From Enterococcus sp. ZJ1622 (lineage in GTDB: Bacteria; Bacillota; Bacilli; Lactobacillales; Enterococcaceae), in assembly GCF_011038845.1 (NCBI RefSeq), contig NZ_JAAKDW010000013.1:1-64000 (forward strand): DNA of 64,000 nt, read 5' to 3'. Position numbers and translations under genes: made by a program. Within the stretch, counting starts at the first letter, position 1. Each line of letters opens with the position of its first letter. Of the stretch, positions 26,521-35,263 are shown piece after piece. The notes under the pieces are model-generated. The model was not told the DNA's origin, did not search any database, and saw nothing but the letters and a program-made list of their open reading frames with translations.

Positions 26521-28167
26521 ATGGATAATCAAAGAAAACCAGCAACAAATCAACTGTCTCCGCAAGAAAAAATGGCAAGAGGCTCAGCCTGGATGACAGC
26601 TAGCAACATTATTTCCAGATTGCTAGGTGCAGTCTACATCATCCCCTGGTATGCCTGGATGGGCGAACACGCAAAGGCAGCCAATGGATTATTCAATATG
26701 GGGTATAACATTTATGCATTATTTCTCCTGATCTCTACTGCGGGGATCCCAGCTGCGATCGCCAAACAGACAGCCCGCTACAATTCGCTGAATGAATACG
26801 GGACTTCCCGCAAGTTGTTCATCCGTGCACTGCAGATGATGGGCGTCTTGGGCATCCTGTTCGCTTTGTTCATGTATCTGGCATCTCCGTGGCTTGCCCA
26901 TGCTTCTGGTGGCGGAGAAGAACTGATTCCAACGATGCGTTCGTTAAGTATCGCTGTATTGGTTTTTCCTTGTATGAGTGTCATAAGGGGATACTTCCAA
27001 GGAAACCAGGAAATGATGCCGTATGCGCTATCACAAATCGTCGAACAGGTAGCTCGTGTCTTTTACATGCTGCTGACGACCTTTATTATCATGAAGGTGA
27101 TGAAAGGTGATTATGTGACTGCGGTGACCCAATCGACTTTTGCAGCATTTATCGGGATGATTGCCAGTATACTAGTTTTGCTTTATTTTTTGAAAAAGCA
27201 TCAGGCATACGCTTCTGTATTTATCAAGTACAGCAAGAACCAAGTAGACATCGCGACCAGAGAACTGTTATTGGATACGGTCAAAGAAGCGATCCCGTTT
27301 ATCATCGTAGGTTCAGGTGTCACGATTTTCAAACTGGTGGATCAGTTTACCTTTATCCGGATCATGTCTGGGATGACAGAATATTCAAAAGGACAATTAC
27401 TGGATCTTTTTTCTATTTTCAGTGCCAATCCTGATAAATTGACGATGGTCGTGATCGCTTTAGCTACGTCGATTGCTTCTACAGGACTTCCGCTGATCAC
27501 AGAAGCTGTAACGATAAAAGACCGAGCTGGTTTAGCAAAATTAACAAGCGGAAATCTCCAGTTGTTTTCCTTTTTCATGTTTCCGGCAACGTTTGGCGTC
27601 ATGCTGCTGGCTTATCCGTTGAACACATTATTCTATACACCAGATCCTTTAGGCAGTAAAGTACTGATCCAAGCAAGTTTCGTCGGACTGTTTCTAGGAT
27701 TGTACATGCTAGTATCGAATATGCTGCAGGGGATGTTTGAAAATATGGCAGCAATTCGCTATTTAGCAGTCGGGTTCGTCGTCAAATTACTATTGCAGTA
27801 TCCGGCGATCCGGATATTTGAAGTTTACGGTCCCTTGCTTGCGACGATGATCGGCTTTGCAGTTTCCTGCTACCTGATTTTGAGAAAGGTGCGAGCGGTC
27901 GCGCGTTTCAAAGCGGGATTCGTCTGGCGTAGGACATTACTGATCTTTCTTCTGACCTTGATGATGCTGTTTGTTGCATGGCTCACAAAGCTGATTTTCG
28001 GTTCTTTCTTGGATACAGACAGCAAATTCCAGTCGTTTGTACTAGTTGTGGTTGTCGCAGGAGTGGGAGCTCTTGTATATGGCTATCTAGCATTGAAGAT
28101 AAGACTGGCAGAGAAGCTTTTAGGACCAAGTATGATCCGATTGCGTCACCGGTTGAGAATCAAATAA
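26521..28167 (+). CDS. MOP-superfamily flippase (MurJ/SpoVB-like)
   Basis: Polysaccharide-biosynthesis/lipid II flippase-type protein of 548 residues with about 14 hydrophobic segments. The N-terminal GSAWMTASNIISRLLGAVYIIPWYAW and AIAKQTARYNSLNEY blocks match the SpoVB/MurJ (YtgP/AmJ-like) group found next to cell-wall genes in Firmicutes. It probably moves a lipid-linked precursor across the membrane. The ribosome site is weak (GGAATC, ten bases upstream). It is followed by an rsuA-type gene, an order common in lactic acid bacteria. Confidence 0.85.
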   Translation: MDNQRKPATNQLSPQEKMARGSAWMTASNIISRLLGAVYIIPWYAWMGEHAKAANGLFNMGYNIYALFLLISTAGIPAAIAKQTARYNSLNEYGTSRKLFIRALQMMGVLGILFALFMYLASPWLAHASGGGEELIPTMRSLSIAVLVFPCMSVIRGYFQGNQEMMPYALSQIVEQVARVFYMLLTTFIIMKVMKGDYVTAVTQSTFAAFIGMIASILVLLYFLKKHQAYASVFIKYSKNQVDIATRELLLDTVKEAIPFIIVGSGVTIFKLVDQFTFIRIMSGMTEYSKGQLLDLFSIFSANPDKLTMVVIALATSIASTGLPLITEAVTIKDRAGLAKLTSGNLQLFSFFMFPATFGVMLLAYPLNTLFYTPDPLGSKVLIQASFVGLFLGLYMLVSNMLQGMFENMAAIRYLAVGFVVKLLLQYPAIRIFEVYGPLLATMIGFAVSCYLILRKVRAVARFKAGFVWRRTLLIFLLTLMMLFVAWLTKLIFGSFLDTDSKFQSFVLVVVVAGVGALVYGYLALKIRLAEKLLGPSMIRLRHRLRIK

Positions 28168-28203
28168 GGAGCTGTGACAAAAGACTTGTCATAACCTCTT
28201 TTA
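28165..28203 (+). repeat. Terminator-type hairpin related to the repeat-array heads
   Basis: The sequence GGAGCTGTGACA, a short loop, TGTCAT-ACCTC and TTTT overlaps the flippase stop. It is the same hairpin type that heads the palindromic arrays at 50611 and 62513, here without any repeat unit attached. Confidence 0.65.
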
Positions 28204-28224
28204 GAAAAGAACAGGAGTATGATG

Positions 28225-28950
28225 ATGCGTTTAGATAAATTTTTAGCAGATATGGGTATTGGCAGCAGGAAAGAAGTAAAAGGATACATCAAAAAGGGAA
28301 ATGTCGCCGTCAATGGAAAAATCATCAAAAGTGATAAGTTCCAGGTAAAAGAACAAGAAGACGAGATCTTGTATCTTGGGGAAGCGCTGATCTATCAGAA
28401 AGATTTTTATTACGTGATGCATAAACCTTCTGATGTTATCTCTGCTACACAAGACAATTATGATCAGACAGTGATCGATTTGCTGGCAGATACGGATTAT
28501 CGGGACGATCTTTTTCCAGTCGGGCGTTTGGATAAGGATACCGAGGGATTGCTGATCTTGACCAACGATGGTGTATTTGCTCATCAGGTATTATCGCCAA
28601 AAAAACATGTGGAAAAAGAATATGCAGCAGAGGTCAAAGGAATCATGACAGAAGAAGATGTAGATGCTTTTTCAAAAGGCCTTGTCATCGATGACGGTGA
28701 AGAAACGCTTCCTGCAAAGCTGATCATCGATACAGTCGATAAGGAAAAAGGTGTTTCCAAGATCCGTCTTATCCTTCACGAGGGCAAGTTCCATCAAGTC
28801 AAACGAATGGTAAAAGCCGTCGGGAAAGAAGTCACCTATCTCAAACGGATACGGATGGGCAGTTTCAGACTACCAGAAGACCTAGGAAAAGGGGAGTACC
28901 GTCAGATGACTCCTGAAGAGCTGGCACAAGTGAAGACGAAAGAAAATTAA
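28225..28950 (+). CDS. rsuA: RsuA-type 16S rRNA pseudouridine synthase
   Basis: Converts a uridine of 16S rRNA (U516 in E. coli numbering) to pseudouridine. The protein of about 241 residues has an N-terminal S4 RNA-binding domain (MRLDKFLADMGIGSRKEVKGYIKKG) and the catalytic motif GRLDKDTEGLLILTNDG with its Asp (about residue 103). Three consecutive ATGs occur at 28219, 28222 and 28225; the last has the best spacing (eight bases) from ACAGGAG. A terminator follows at 28969. Confidence 0.88.
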   Translation: MRLDKFLADMGIGSRKEVKGYIKKGNVAVNGKIIKSDKFQVKEQEDEILYLGEALIYQKDFYYVMHKPSDVISATQDNYDQTVIDLLADTDYRDDLFPVGRLDKDTEGLLILTNDGVFAHQVLSPKKHVEKEYAAEVKGIMTEEDVDAFSKGLVIDDGEETLPAKLIIDTVDKEKGVSKIRLILHEGKFHQVKRMVKAVGKEVTYLKRIRMGSFRLPEDLGKGEYRQMTPEELAQVKTKEN

Positions 28951-28968
28951 TGCGAGAAACAAAAAGAA

Positions 28969-29000
28969 TGGTGTAGAAAAAATTCTGCGCCCTTTTTTTT
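28969..29000 (+). terminator. rsuA terminator
   Basis: The stem GG-GTAGAA with TTCTGC-CC is followed by eight T. Confidence 0.8.
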
Positions 29001-29061
29001 GCTATTGTACGCATTTCAAGGGCAATGCTCAAAATAAGCAGCAGTATTTTTATTTAGTTGT

Positions 29062-29111
29062 TTGACAAATTATTTTTTTTATAGGAATATTAGAATGATC
29101 GTTCTAATATT
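29062..29111 (+). promoter_or_regulatory. Promoter and autoregulatory operator of tetR-oxidoreductase operon
   Basis: TTGACA at 29062-29067 is followed 17 bp later by a weak -10 (GAATAT). A 26-bp palindrome, AATATTAGAA-N6-TTCTAATATT (29086-29111), covers the -10. This is a classic TetR-family operator position and suggests autorepression. Confidence 0.75.
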
Positions 29112-29148
29112 TTTTAGTGGATGGCTATAGAGGAGAGGAGTCAATTAC

Positions 29149-29721
29149 ATGGGAAGAAGAAAAGAGTTTGATACACAAGAAGTGTTGAAGAAAGCAATGG
29201 ATGTTTTTTGGCAAAAAGGGTATGAACAGACTTCGATGCAAGACTTAGTGGATGCGATGGCGATCCATCGGCGAAGTATTTACGATACTTTTGGAGACAA
29301 GCATCGTTTATTTATCCGTTCCCTAAAATTTTATGAAGAAATGATTGAAAAAAACATAGCAGAAAAGATGTCCGAAGAGATGGAGATCATTGAAAAATTG
29401 AGAATACTCTTTTCGCTCCTGTCCGTAGAATCAGACCATAAAGCAGGCTGTCTAGTTGTAAATTCAGCAGCAGAACTCTCGAATGTTGACCCTGTTGCGG
29501 CTGAAGAAATCCGTTCACTGCTTGAGCATGAAGAACAGCAAATCTTTCACTTGCTTCTCTCAGCACAAGAGAAAAAAGAACTCTCAGCTGACACGAATAT
29601 AGAAGCGTTGTCTTACTATTTACATAACGCACTTGTAGGGATTCGAGTATTGTCGAAAACGACTGATGATAACAAAAAATTGAATGATATTATCGAACAA
29701 ACATTGTTAGCAGTCAAATAA
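29149..29721 (+). CDS. TetR-family repressor
   Basis: A 190-residue regulator. The N-terminal HTH is TSMQDLVDAMAIHRRSIYDTFGDKHRLF (about 25-52), and a helical ligand domain with Cys102 (HKAGCLVVNSA) follows. The GAGAGGAG ribosome site is clear. It precedes a quinone-oxidoreductase-like gene by 12 bases. The palindrome over its own promoter suggests that it represses this operon and responds to an electrophile or quinone-like ligand, by analogy with similar pairs; the ligand is not known. Confidence 0.88.
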   Translation: MGRRKEFDTQEVLKKAMDVFWQKGYEQTSMQDLVDAMAIHRRSIYDTFGDKHRLFIRSLKFYEEMIEKNIAEKMSEEMEIIEKLRILFSLLSVESDHKAGCLVVNSAAELSNVDPVAAEEIRSLLEHEEQQIFHLLLSAQEKKELSADTNIEALSYYLHNALVGIRVLSKTTDDNKKLNDIIEQTLLAVK

Positions 29722-29733
29722 AGGAGAATAAAA

Positions 29734-30738
29734 ATGAAAGCAGCACAAATCCAGAAGTATTCAAAAGAGATCAATGTTCAGATTGTGGACATCCCTATTC
29801 CTGAGATAAAGGATAACGAGGTCTTGATCAAAGTCAAAGCAGCTGCAGTAAATCCCTTAGATATCTTGAATATTACGGGAGAGGTCAAGCTAATACAAGA
29901 CTATCAAAAGCCCTTCACCCTTGGAAATGAATTAACTGGAGTAATTGAGAAAGTAGGCAAGGAAGTAACTGATTTTCAAAGAGGAGACAAAGTGTATTCA
30001 CGACTGCCAATTGATAAAATAGGCGCATTTGCTGAATATGTCGCTGTAGATCAGGAAGCTATTACTTTTTTACCCAAAAATCTTGGTTTTGTTACGGGCG
30101 CAGGTGCTCCCTTAACCGGTCTGACCGCTTATCAAGCTATGACTGAACGATTAAGAGTGCAACAAGGTCAAACTATTTTTATCCCGGGTGCTTCTGGGAG
30201 CTTTGGTCAAATGGCCGTACCGATTGCTAGACATCTCGGTTTGCAGGTGATTGTTTCAGGAAATGCCACTGCAAAAGAGCGGATGCTCCGATCTGGTGCC
30301 CACCTCTATATAGATTATAAAAAAGAGAATTATTGGGAAGTCTTGGATAAGGTCGATTTTGTGATAGATACACTGGGAAATAAGGAGATTGATCATGAGC
30401 TTTCTATTGTAAAAAAAGGCGGGAAATTACTCAGCTTGATTGCCGGTCCAAATAAGCAATTCGCGGTGGATCAACATCTTCCAATATGGAAACACTGGTT
30501 ATTTTGGGCAGCTGGAGCAAAATTAGATAAAAAAGCAAAAAGAGCTGGTGCGACGTATCATTTTATGTTTGTTCAGTCAAACAATGAACAGCTGAGAAAA
30601 ATTTCAGAAATCATTGAAGAAAAGAATATCATACCTGTTATTGATCCGCACGAGTTTACCATTGAACAAACAAATGAAGCACTCCAACTTGTAAAAAATG
30701 GGCATCCAAATGGGAAAGTGGTTATCAAGTTTGATTAA
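29734..30738 (+). CDS. NAD(P)-dependent quinone-oxidoreductase-like MDR protein
   Basis: Zinc-independent medium-chain dehydrogenase/reductase of 334 residues. The GroES-like N-terminal domain has AVNPLDILNITGEVK and the conserved GNELTGVIEKVG turn. The Rossmann domain has GASGSFGQMAVPIARHLG (about residues 148-165). There are no zinc-ligand cysteines. The family reduces quinones or enones using NADPH. It is cotranscribed with the upstream tetR. Confidence 0.87.
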   Translation: MKAAQIQKYSKEINVQIVDIPIPEIKDNEVLIKVKAAAVNPLDILNITGEVKLIQDYQKPFTLGNELTGVIEKVGKEVTDFQRGDKVYSRLPIDKIGAFAEYVAVDQEAITFLPKNLGFVTGAGAPLTGLTAYQAMTERLRVQQGQTIFIPGASGSFGQMAVPIARHLGLQVIVSGNATAKERMLRSGAHLYIDYKKENYWEVLDKVDFVIDTLGNKEIDHELSIVKKGGKLLSLIAGPNKQFAVDQHLPIWKHWLFWAAGAKLDKKAKRAGATYHFMFVQSNNEQLRKISEIIEEKNIIPVIDPHEFTIEQTNEALQLVKNGHPNGKVVIKFD

Positions 30739-30800
30739 GGAAAAAATGAATGATTTTTGATTGATAATGATTTTTAGGTGGAAATAATCGTAATAACCAG

Positions 30801-30960
30801 AAAGTGAGAGCTGCTGCTAGACGACTGAATGCTGAACGAGTAAACATGTAAAACTGTTTCTTGTTCAGTATTTTATTACGTTAAATCACGAAGAACATCA
30901 GTGGTTCGATGATGTAACGTACTTACTTGATGCTCAAAGCAAAACGCAGTTGTCACTACC
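30801..30960 (+). repeat. Degenerate palindromic repeat remnant
   Basis: It contains pieces of repeat unit 1 (GCTGCTGCT, CTGAAC...GTTCAG, AAAGCAAAACGCAGTTGTCAC, ACCT) in the same order but with an inserted stretch and broken arms. CGTAATAA and TTATTACG pair around the centre. It fills most of the gap before the ABC importer operon, which otherwise holds only promoter elements. Confidence 0.6.
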
Positions 30961-31015
30961 TTTCTTCTATAATTTGTTTCATTTTACCTATAATTTGTTT
31001 ATTTATTCTCTATAT

Positions 31016-31030
31016 TGAAAGCGCTATAAT
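31016..31030 (+). promoter_or_regulatory. cre-like site over the importer operon -10
   Basis: TGAAAGCGCTATAA matches the cre consensus at 13 of 14 positions and overlaps the TATAAT box at 31025-31030. CcpA repression of the importer operon is predicted. No good -35 is seen at normal spacing. Confidence 0.7.
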
Positions 31031-31062
31031 GATGGTGCGATTGAGAGGAAAGGAGTTTTTCG

Positions 31063-32010
31063 ATGAAAAAAAGAAAGGGGTTAACACATTTTTTTGGAAA
31101 TCTGTGGCGCTATCGGGCGCTTGTATGCATGGCGATTCCAGGTATGCTTTGGATGATTTTTTTCTTTTACATCCCCGTGTTTGCCAATGTAGTCGCGTTC
31201 AAAAATTTCCATATTTCAGCAGATGGTTTTCTTGCCAGTCTCAGGGAAAGTCCCTGGGTCGGATGGGAGAATTTCAAATTTTTATTTTCTTCAGATCAAG
31301 CTTTCTTGATTACTAAAAACACCATTTTATATAACGTGACGTTTATTTTGTTGAATTTAGTGATCTCAGTTCTTTTTGCTATTATTATGAGCGAGTTGAG
31401 GAATAAGCGTCTAGTAAAAGTCTATCAGACGATGTCACTGCTTCCGTATTTTCTTTCATGGGTCATCATCAGTTATTTCGTTTACGCCTTCTTGAGTCCG
31501 GATAAAGGGATCTTCAATCAATGGATCACAGGTCATGGTGGCGAATCGGTCAATTGGTATAATGAGCCGAAATACTGGCCGTTTATCCTTGTATTCATCG
31601 GGACTTGGAAAGGGATCGGTTACAATAGCATCATTTACTTTGCTTCAGTCATGGGGATTGATCCGACGTATTATGAAGCAGCGATGGTGGATGGCGCGAG
31701 CAAATGGCAGCAGATCAAGCATGTCACGATCCCTCAGCTTGTTCCTTTGATGACGATCTTGACGATTTTGGCCGTAGGGAATATCTTCCGAGCGGACTTT
31801 GGCTTATTCTACAATATTCCGCGAAATTCCGGTGCATTGTATGAAGTGACCCAAGTACTGGATACTTATATTTATAATGGCTTGACCTCTACTGGGGACT
31901 TTGGTATGACGGCTGCTGCCGGATTATATCAATCAGTTGTAGGATTTGTTTTATTAATGATCACAAATACGATTGCACGTCGCTTTGACAGCGAATCTGC
32001 ATTATTCTAA
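31063..32010 (+). CDS. Oligosaccharide ABC permease, LplB type
   Basis: Integral membrane subunit of a carbohydrate importer, 315 residues with six membrane segments. The EAA loop YYEAAMVDGASKWQQIKHVTIPQL (about residue 205) contacts the ATPase. The size and N-terminal IPGMLWMIFFFYIPVFANVVAFKNF match LplB/YtcP-linked permeases. First gene of an operon with the YtcP-type permease, binding lipoprotein, DUF624 protein and two-component system. Genomic context with mannosidases suggests N-glycan mannose oligosaccharides as cargo. Confidence 0.9.
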   Translation: MKKRKGLTHFFGNLWRYRALVCMAIPGMLWMIFFFYIPVFANVVAFKNFHISADGFLASLRESPWVGWENFKFLFSSDQAFLITKNTILYNVTFILLNLVISVLFAIIMSELRNKRLVKVYQTMSLLPYFLSWVIISYFVYAFLSPDKGIFNQWITGHGGESVNWYNEPKYWPFILVFIGTWKGIGYNSIIYFASVMGIDPTYYEAAMVDGASKWQQIKHVTIPQLVPLMTILTILAVGNIFRADFGLFYNIPRNSGALYEVTQVLDTYIYNGLTSTGDFGMTAAAGLYQSVVGFVLLMITNTIARRFDSESALF

Positions 32011-32021
32011 GGAGGAGAAAA

Positions 32022-32942
32022 ATGAAAAAAAAGAAAGTGGAACGTGTCCAAATCCGCTCGTTCAATAAAACGGCAAACTTTTTCTCTAACCTGCTAATTG
32101 GAATCTTTGCGCTGTCGTGTATCTTGCCATTCCTATTCGTTATCGCTATTTCATTCACAGAAGAATCCGTGTTATCTACACAAGGTTACAGCTTCTGGCC
32201 AGAGAAATTCAGCACATTCGGTTATACGTATCTTTTCGGACAGATGCAGGATAAGATTTTCCAAGCATTATTCGTCACGATTCTCGTGACTGTCGTAGGT
32301 ACATTGATCAATAGTACAGCGACGTCTTTGTACGCGTACGCGATTTCACGTTCGAATTTTCCGTTTCGTCGTTTCTTCACGGTATTTTGTCTGATCACCA
32401 TGTTGTTTTCACCGGGGATGGTCGCGAACTATTTAGTGATGACGAATCTGCTTCAGTTGAAGGATACGATCTGGGCGTTGATCTTGCCAATGGCTGTCAG
32501 TCCTTTCAATATCATTGTGATGCGTACCTTCTTCAAACGTTCGGTCTCTGATTCGATCATCGAATCGGCGAGGATCGATGGTGCCACAGAGCTGCGTATT
32601 TTCGTTCAGATCGTCTTGCCTTTAGCGGTTCCGGGGATTGCAACGATCAGCTTGTTTGCAGCACTTGGTTACTGGAATGACTGGTTCAATGCGTTGTTAT
32701 ATATACAGGATGACAAATTAGTCCCATTGCAGTATCTCTTGATGAAGATCCAAAGCAATATCCAGTACTTGACACAAAATTCAGGGGCAGGTAGTCAGTT
32801 AGCGGGCGGACTCGCTTCTGTACCGGGAGAATCCGCGCGAATGGCGATCGTCGTGATCTCGACATTGCCGATCGCGATCAGTTATCCATTCTTCCAGAAA
32901 CATTTTGTCAAAGGACTAACGATCGGTGGCGTAAAAGAATAA
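32022..32942 (+). CDS. Oligosaccharide ABC permease, YtcP type
   Basis: Second membrane subunit, 306 residues and six membrane segments. The EAA motif is IIESARIDGATELRIFVQIVLPLAVP (about residue 185). It starts 11 bases after the LplB-type gene with GGAGG. It pairs with that protein to form the channel. There is no ATPase gene in the operon, so a shared MsmX/MsmK-type ATPase elsewhere is expected. Confidence 0.9.
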   Translation: MKKKKVERVQIRSFNKTANFFSNLLIGIFALSCILPFLFVIAISFTEESVLSTQGYSFWPEKFSTFGYTYLFGQMQDKIFQALFVTILVTVVGTLINSTATSLYAYAISRSNFPFRRFFTVFCLITMLFSPGMVANYLVMTNLLQLKDTIWALILPMAVSPFNIIVMRTFFKRSVSDSIIESARIDGATELRIFVQIVLPLAVPGIATISLFAALGYWNDWFNALLYIQDDKLVPLQYLLMKIQSNIQYLTQNSGAGSQLAGGLASVPGESARMAIVVISTLPIAISYPFFQKHFVKGLTIGGVKE

Positions 32943-32979
32943 AGAAACAAAACTATATCATACAAAATTAGGAGGAAAA

Positions 32980-34437
32980 ATGATGAAGTTATGGAAGACA
33001 CTAGCCTTTACGGGTGTATCAGCGTTGATGGTCGGAACATTGGCAGCCTGCGGAGGATCAGGAACGAAAAACAGTGCAGAGGCAAGTGATTCGGACACCT
33101 TGCAGATGTATCAGATCGGGGATAAGCCAGACAATTTTGATCAGCTGATGGAGGTAGCGAACAAGCGGATCGAAAAAGAAATCGGTGTAAAAGTAAATAT
33201 CAATTATATCGGTTGGGGCGATTACGAAAAGAAAATGAACGTCATCATCTCTTCAGGTGAAAATTACGACATCGCTTTTGCGAACAACTATGTGTCGAAT
33301 GCACAAAAAGGCGCATTTGCTGATCTGACAGAATTGGCTCCAAAATATGCAAAGAAAGCGTACGATGATCTAGATGAGGCTTATATCAAAGGAAACCTGG
33401 TCAATGGAAAATTATATGCCTTTCCAGTCAATGGGAATATCTTTGCGCAGCAAGTACTCACGTTCAACAAGCCGTTATTAGACAAGTATGATTTATCGAT
33501 TGACGGGATTGAATCGTACGCAGATGCAGAAAAAGTATTGCAGGAATTCCATAAAAAAGACCCGAATACAGCAGCTTTTGCAATCGGACAAGGTTTCAAA
33601 TTACAAGGAAACTTTGATTATCCATTAGGGAATACTTTGCCATTTGCCATCGATCTAGACGGTGACGATACAAAAATCATCAATCAGTACGATAACAAAA
33701 CTTATATCGATTTGTTGCGTACCATGCATAGCTGGTACCAGCAAGGATTGATCCCAAGCGATGCAGCAACAAGCAATAAAGATTATCCATTAGAAGGAAA
33801 TACATGGTTGATGCGTGGCGAGACACAAGGACCATACGACTATGGCGATACGATCCTGACAAATGCGGCCAAACAAGAACTTGTTTCAAAAGCGATCACG
33901 ATCCCATTGAAATCGACAGCACAAGCTCAAATGGCTAATTTCGTTGTTTCAAATACGTCAAAGAATAAAGAAAAATCAGTTGAATTTCTTGGTTTGCTCA
34001 ATAGTGATCCTGAATTACTAAATGGATTAGTTTGGGGAATCGAAGGAGAAGCGTGGGAAAAAGTGGACGGTGCAGACAACAAAATCAAACTATTGGATGG
34101 CTATAAGCCAAATACCCATATGTCAGCTTGGAATACAGGAAACAACAAAATCCTGTACACGCAAGAATCGATCACAGATGAAATGATCGCTAAAAGAGAC
34201 CAATCGATCGCAGAAGCAGAAACTTCCCCGATCTTAGGATTCAGCTTCAATACAGATAGCGTAAAAACAGAGCTCAGCAACATCTCAAACGTGATGAACC
34301 AGTACTTGGACGGCTTGAATACAGGAACCGTCGATCCGGATGAAACACTGCCGAAAATGATGGATGCACTAGAGAAAGCCGGATATGACAAAGTATTGAC
34401 CGAAATGCAAAAACAATATGATGAATTCCGAAAATAA
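32980..34437 (+). CDS. Extracellular sugar-binding lipoprotein (LipO-like)
   Basis: Solute-binding protein of about 485 residues. A signal peptide ends in the lipobox VGTLAAC with the lipidated Cys at residue 24, so it is anchored outside the membrane. The rest is a type I extracellular binding protein fold typical of oligosaccharide receptors. ATG codons at 32980 and 32983 are both possible after AGGAGG. It delivers cargo to the two permeases upstream. Specificity is inferred from the mannosidase genes that follow. Confidence 0.9.
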   Translation: MMKLWKTLAFTGVSALMVGTLAACGGSGTKNSAEASDSDTLQMYQIGDKPDNFDQLMEVANKRIEKEIGVKVNINYIGWGDYEKKMNVIISSGENYDIAFANNYVSNAQKGAFADLTELAPKYAKKAYDDLDEAYIKGNLVNGKLYAFPVNGNIFAQQVLTFNKPLLDKYDLSIDGIESYADAEKVLQEFHKKDPNTAAFAIGQGFKLQGNFDYPLGNTLPFAIDLDGDDTKIINQYDNKTYIDLLRTMHSWYQQGLIPSDAATSNKDYPLEGNTWLMRGETQGPYDYGDTILTNAAKQELVSKAITIPLKSTAQAQMANFVVSNTSKNKEKSVEFLGLLNSDPELLNGLVWGIEGEAWEKVDGADNKIKLLDGYKPNTHMSAWNTGNNKILYTQESITDEMIAKRDQSIAEAETSPILGFSFNTDSVKTELSNISNVMNQYLDGLNTGTVDPDETLPKMMDALEKAGYDKVLTEMQKQYDEFRK

Positions 34438-34570
34438 AGAGTAAAAAACTTCCCGCGTGTGTTCATCAATCTGACTGGGCATCTAAAGGCATAGATAAAG
34501 CAGAGTTCGTGACAATAGTGAAGGTAATGGCATCAACTTTCAGCTTTTGAAGACCTTCTATTTATAGTTC

Positions 34571-34600
34571 AAGGAGCTGGGACATTTGTCGCAGCTCCTT
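34571..34600 (+). repeat. Palindrome of the GGAGCTG-GACA hairpin type
   Basis: AAGGAGCTG-GACA pairs with TGTC-CAGCTCCTT in a near-perfect 14-bp stem. It lacks a strong T-run and any attached repeat unit. It belongs to the same hairpin type as the array heads and may act as an operon-internal terminator or processing site between the lipoprotein and DUF624 genes. Confidence 0.6.
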
Positions 34601-34648
34601 AAATTTGTATAATGAAAAGGAATACACCAATGATTTGGAGGAACGGGT

Positions 34649-35263
34649 ATGTTAGGGCAAGCACTGGAAACATTGTTTATACGCGTATGGGTCATCATGA
34701 AACTGACCTTGTTTTTTTGGATTTATACTTTCGCAGGAGGCGTAGTAGTTGGAGTTGGTCCAGCATTGAAAACAGTGAATGAGCTGTTTTATCTGCATGG
34801 ATTCGAATACAAAGAGTTGACTTTCAAGGAAGGATGGGAACTGTTCAAGCAATCTTTTTTCAGAGGCAATCTGGTGTTCTGGGGGTTTTTAGCAGGGATT
34901 GCTTTGCTGAGTTACAATCTGTACTTGTCCGTTCAAATCAAAGGAATCTTGTTTTTGATCGTTGATTTCATCCTACTTTTCGGGTTGCTTTATGCTTATA
35001 CGACTTACCAGTATAGTCTGATTCTCGACAGTGAATATCAGATTTCTGTACCGGATTTGTTAAAGCTGAGTTTTGTTTCTAGCTTTTCCAGTTTCTCCAC
35101 TTTTTTGAAACTAGTCATTGGAGGTGGAGTGATCTTGGTTTTGACGTGGCATTTCAAAGGGTTACTGTTATTTGGCCTGATTGGCTTGCTAACTGTCTGG
35201 AATGGCACGGTGACTAAGCAATGGAGAGAAGAGCTGGACGGACAGCTTGAGAGCTATGAATAG
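34649..35263 (+). CDS. DUF624 (YesL-like) membrane protein
   Basis: A 204-residue membrane protein with about five hydrophobic segments and the family opening around FFWIYTFAGGVVVGVGPAL. In Bacillus, YesL-type proteins lie beside LplB/YtcP importers and YesM/YesN systems; their function is unknown. GGAGGAACGGGT gives a good ribosome site. Its end overlaps the kinase start. Confidence 0.85.
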   Translation: MLGQALETLFIRVWVIMKLTLFFWIYTFAGGVVVGVGPALKTVNELFYLHGFEYKELTFKEGWELFKQSFFRGNLVFWGFLAGIALLSYNLYLSVQIKGILFLIVDFILLFGLLYAYTTYQYSLILDSEYQISVPDLLKLSFVSSFSSFSTFLKLVIGGGVILVLTWHFKGLLLFGLIGLLTVWNGTVTKQWREELDGQLESYE

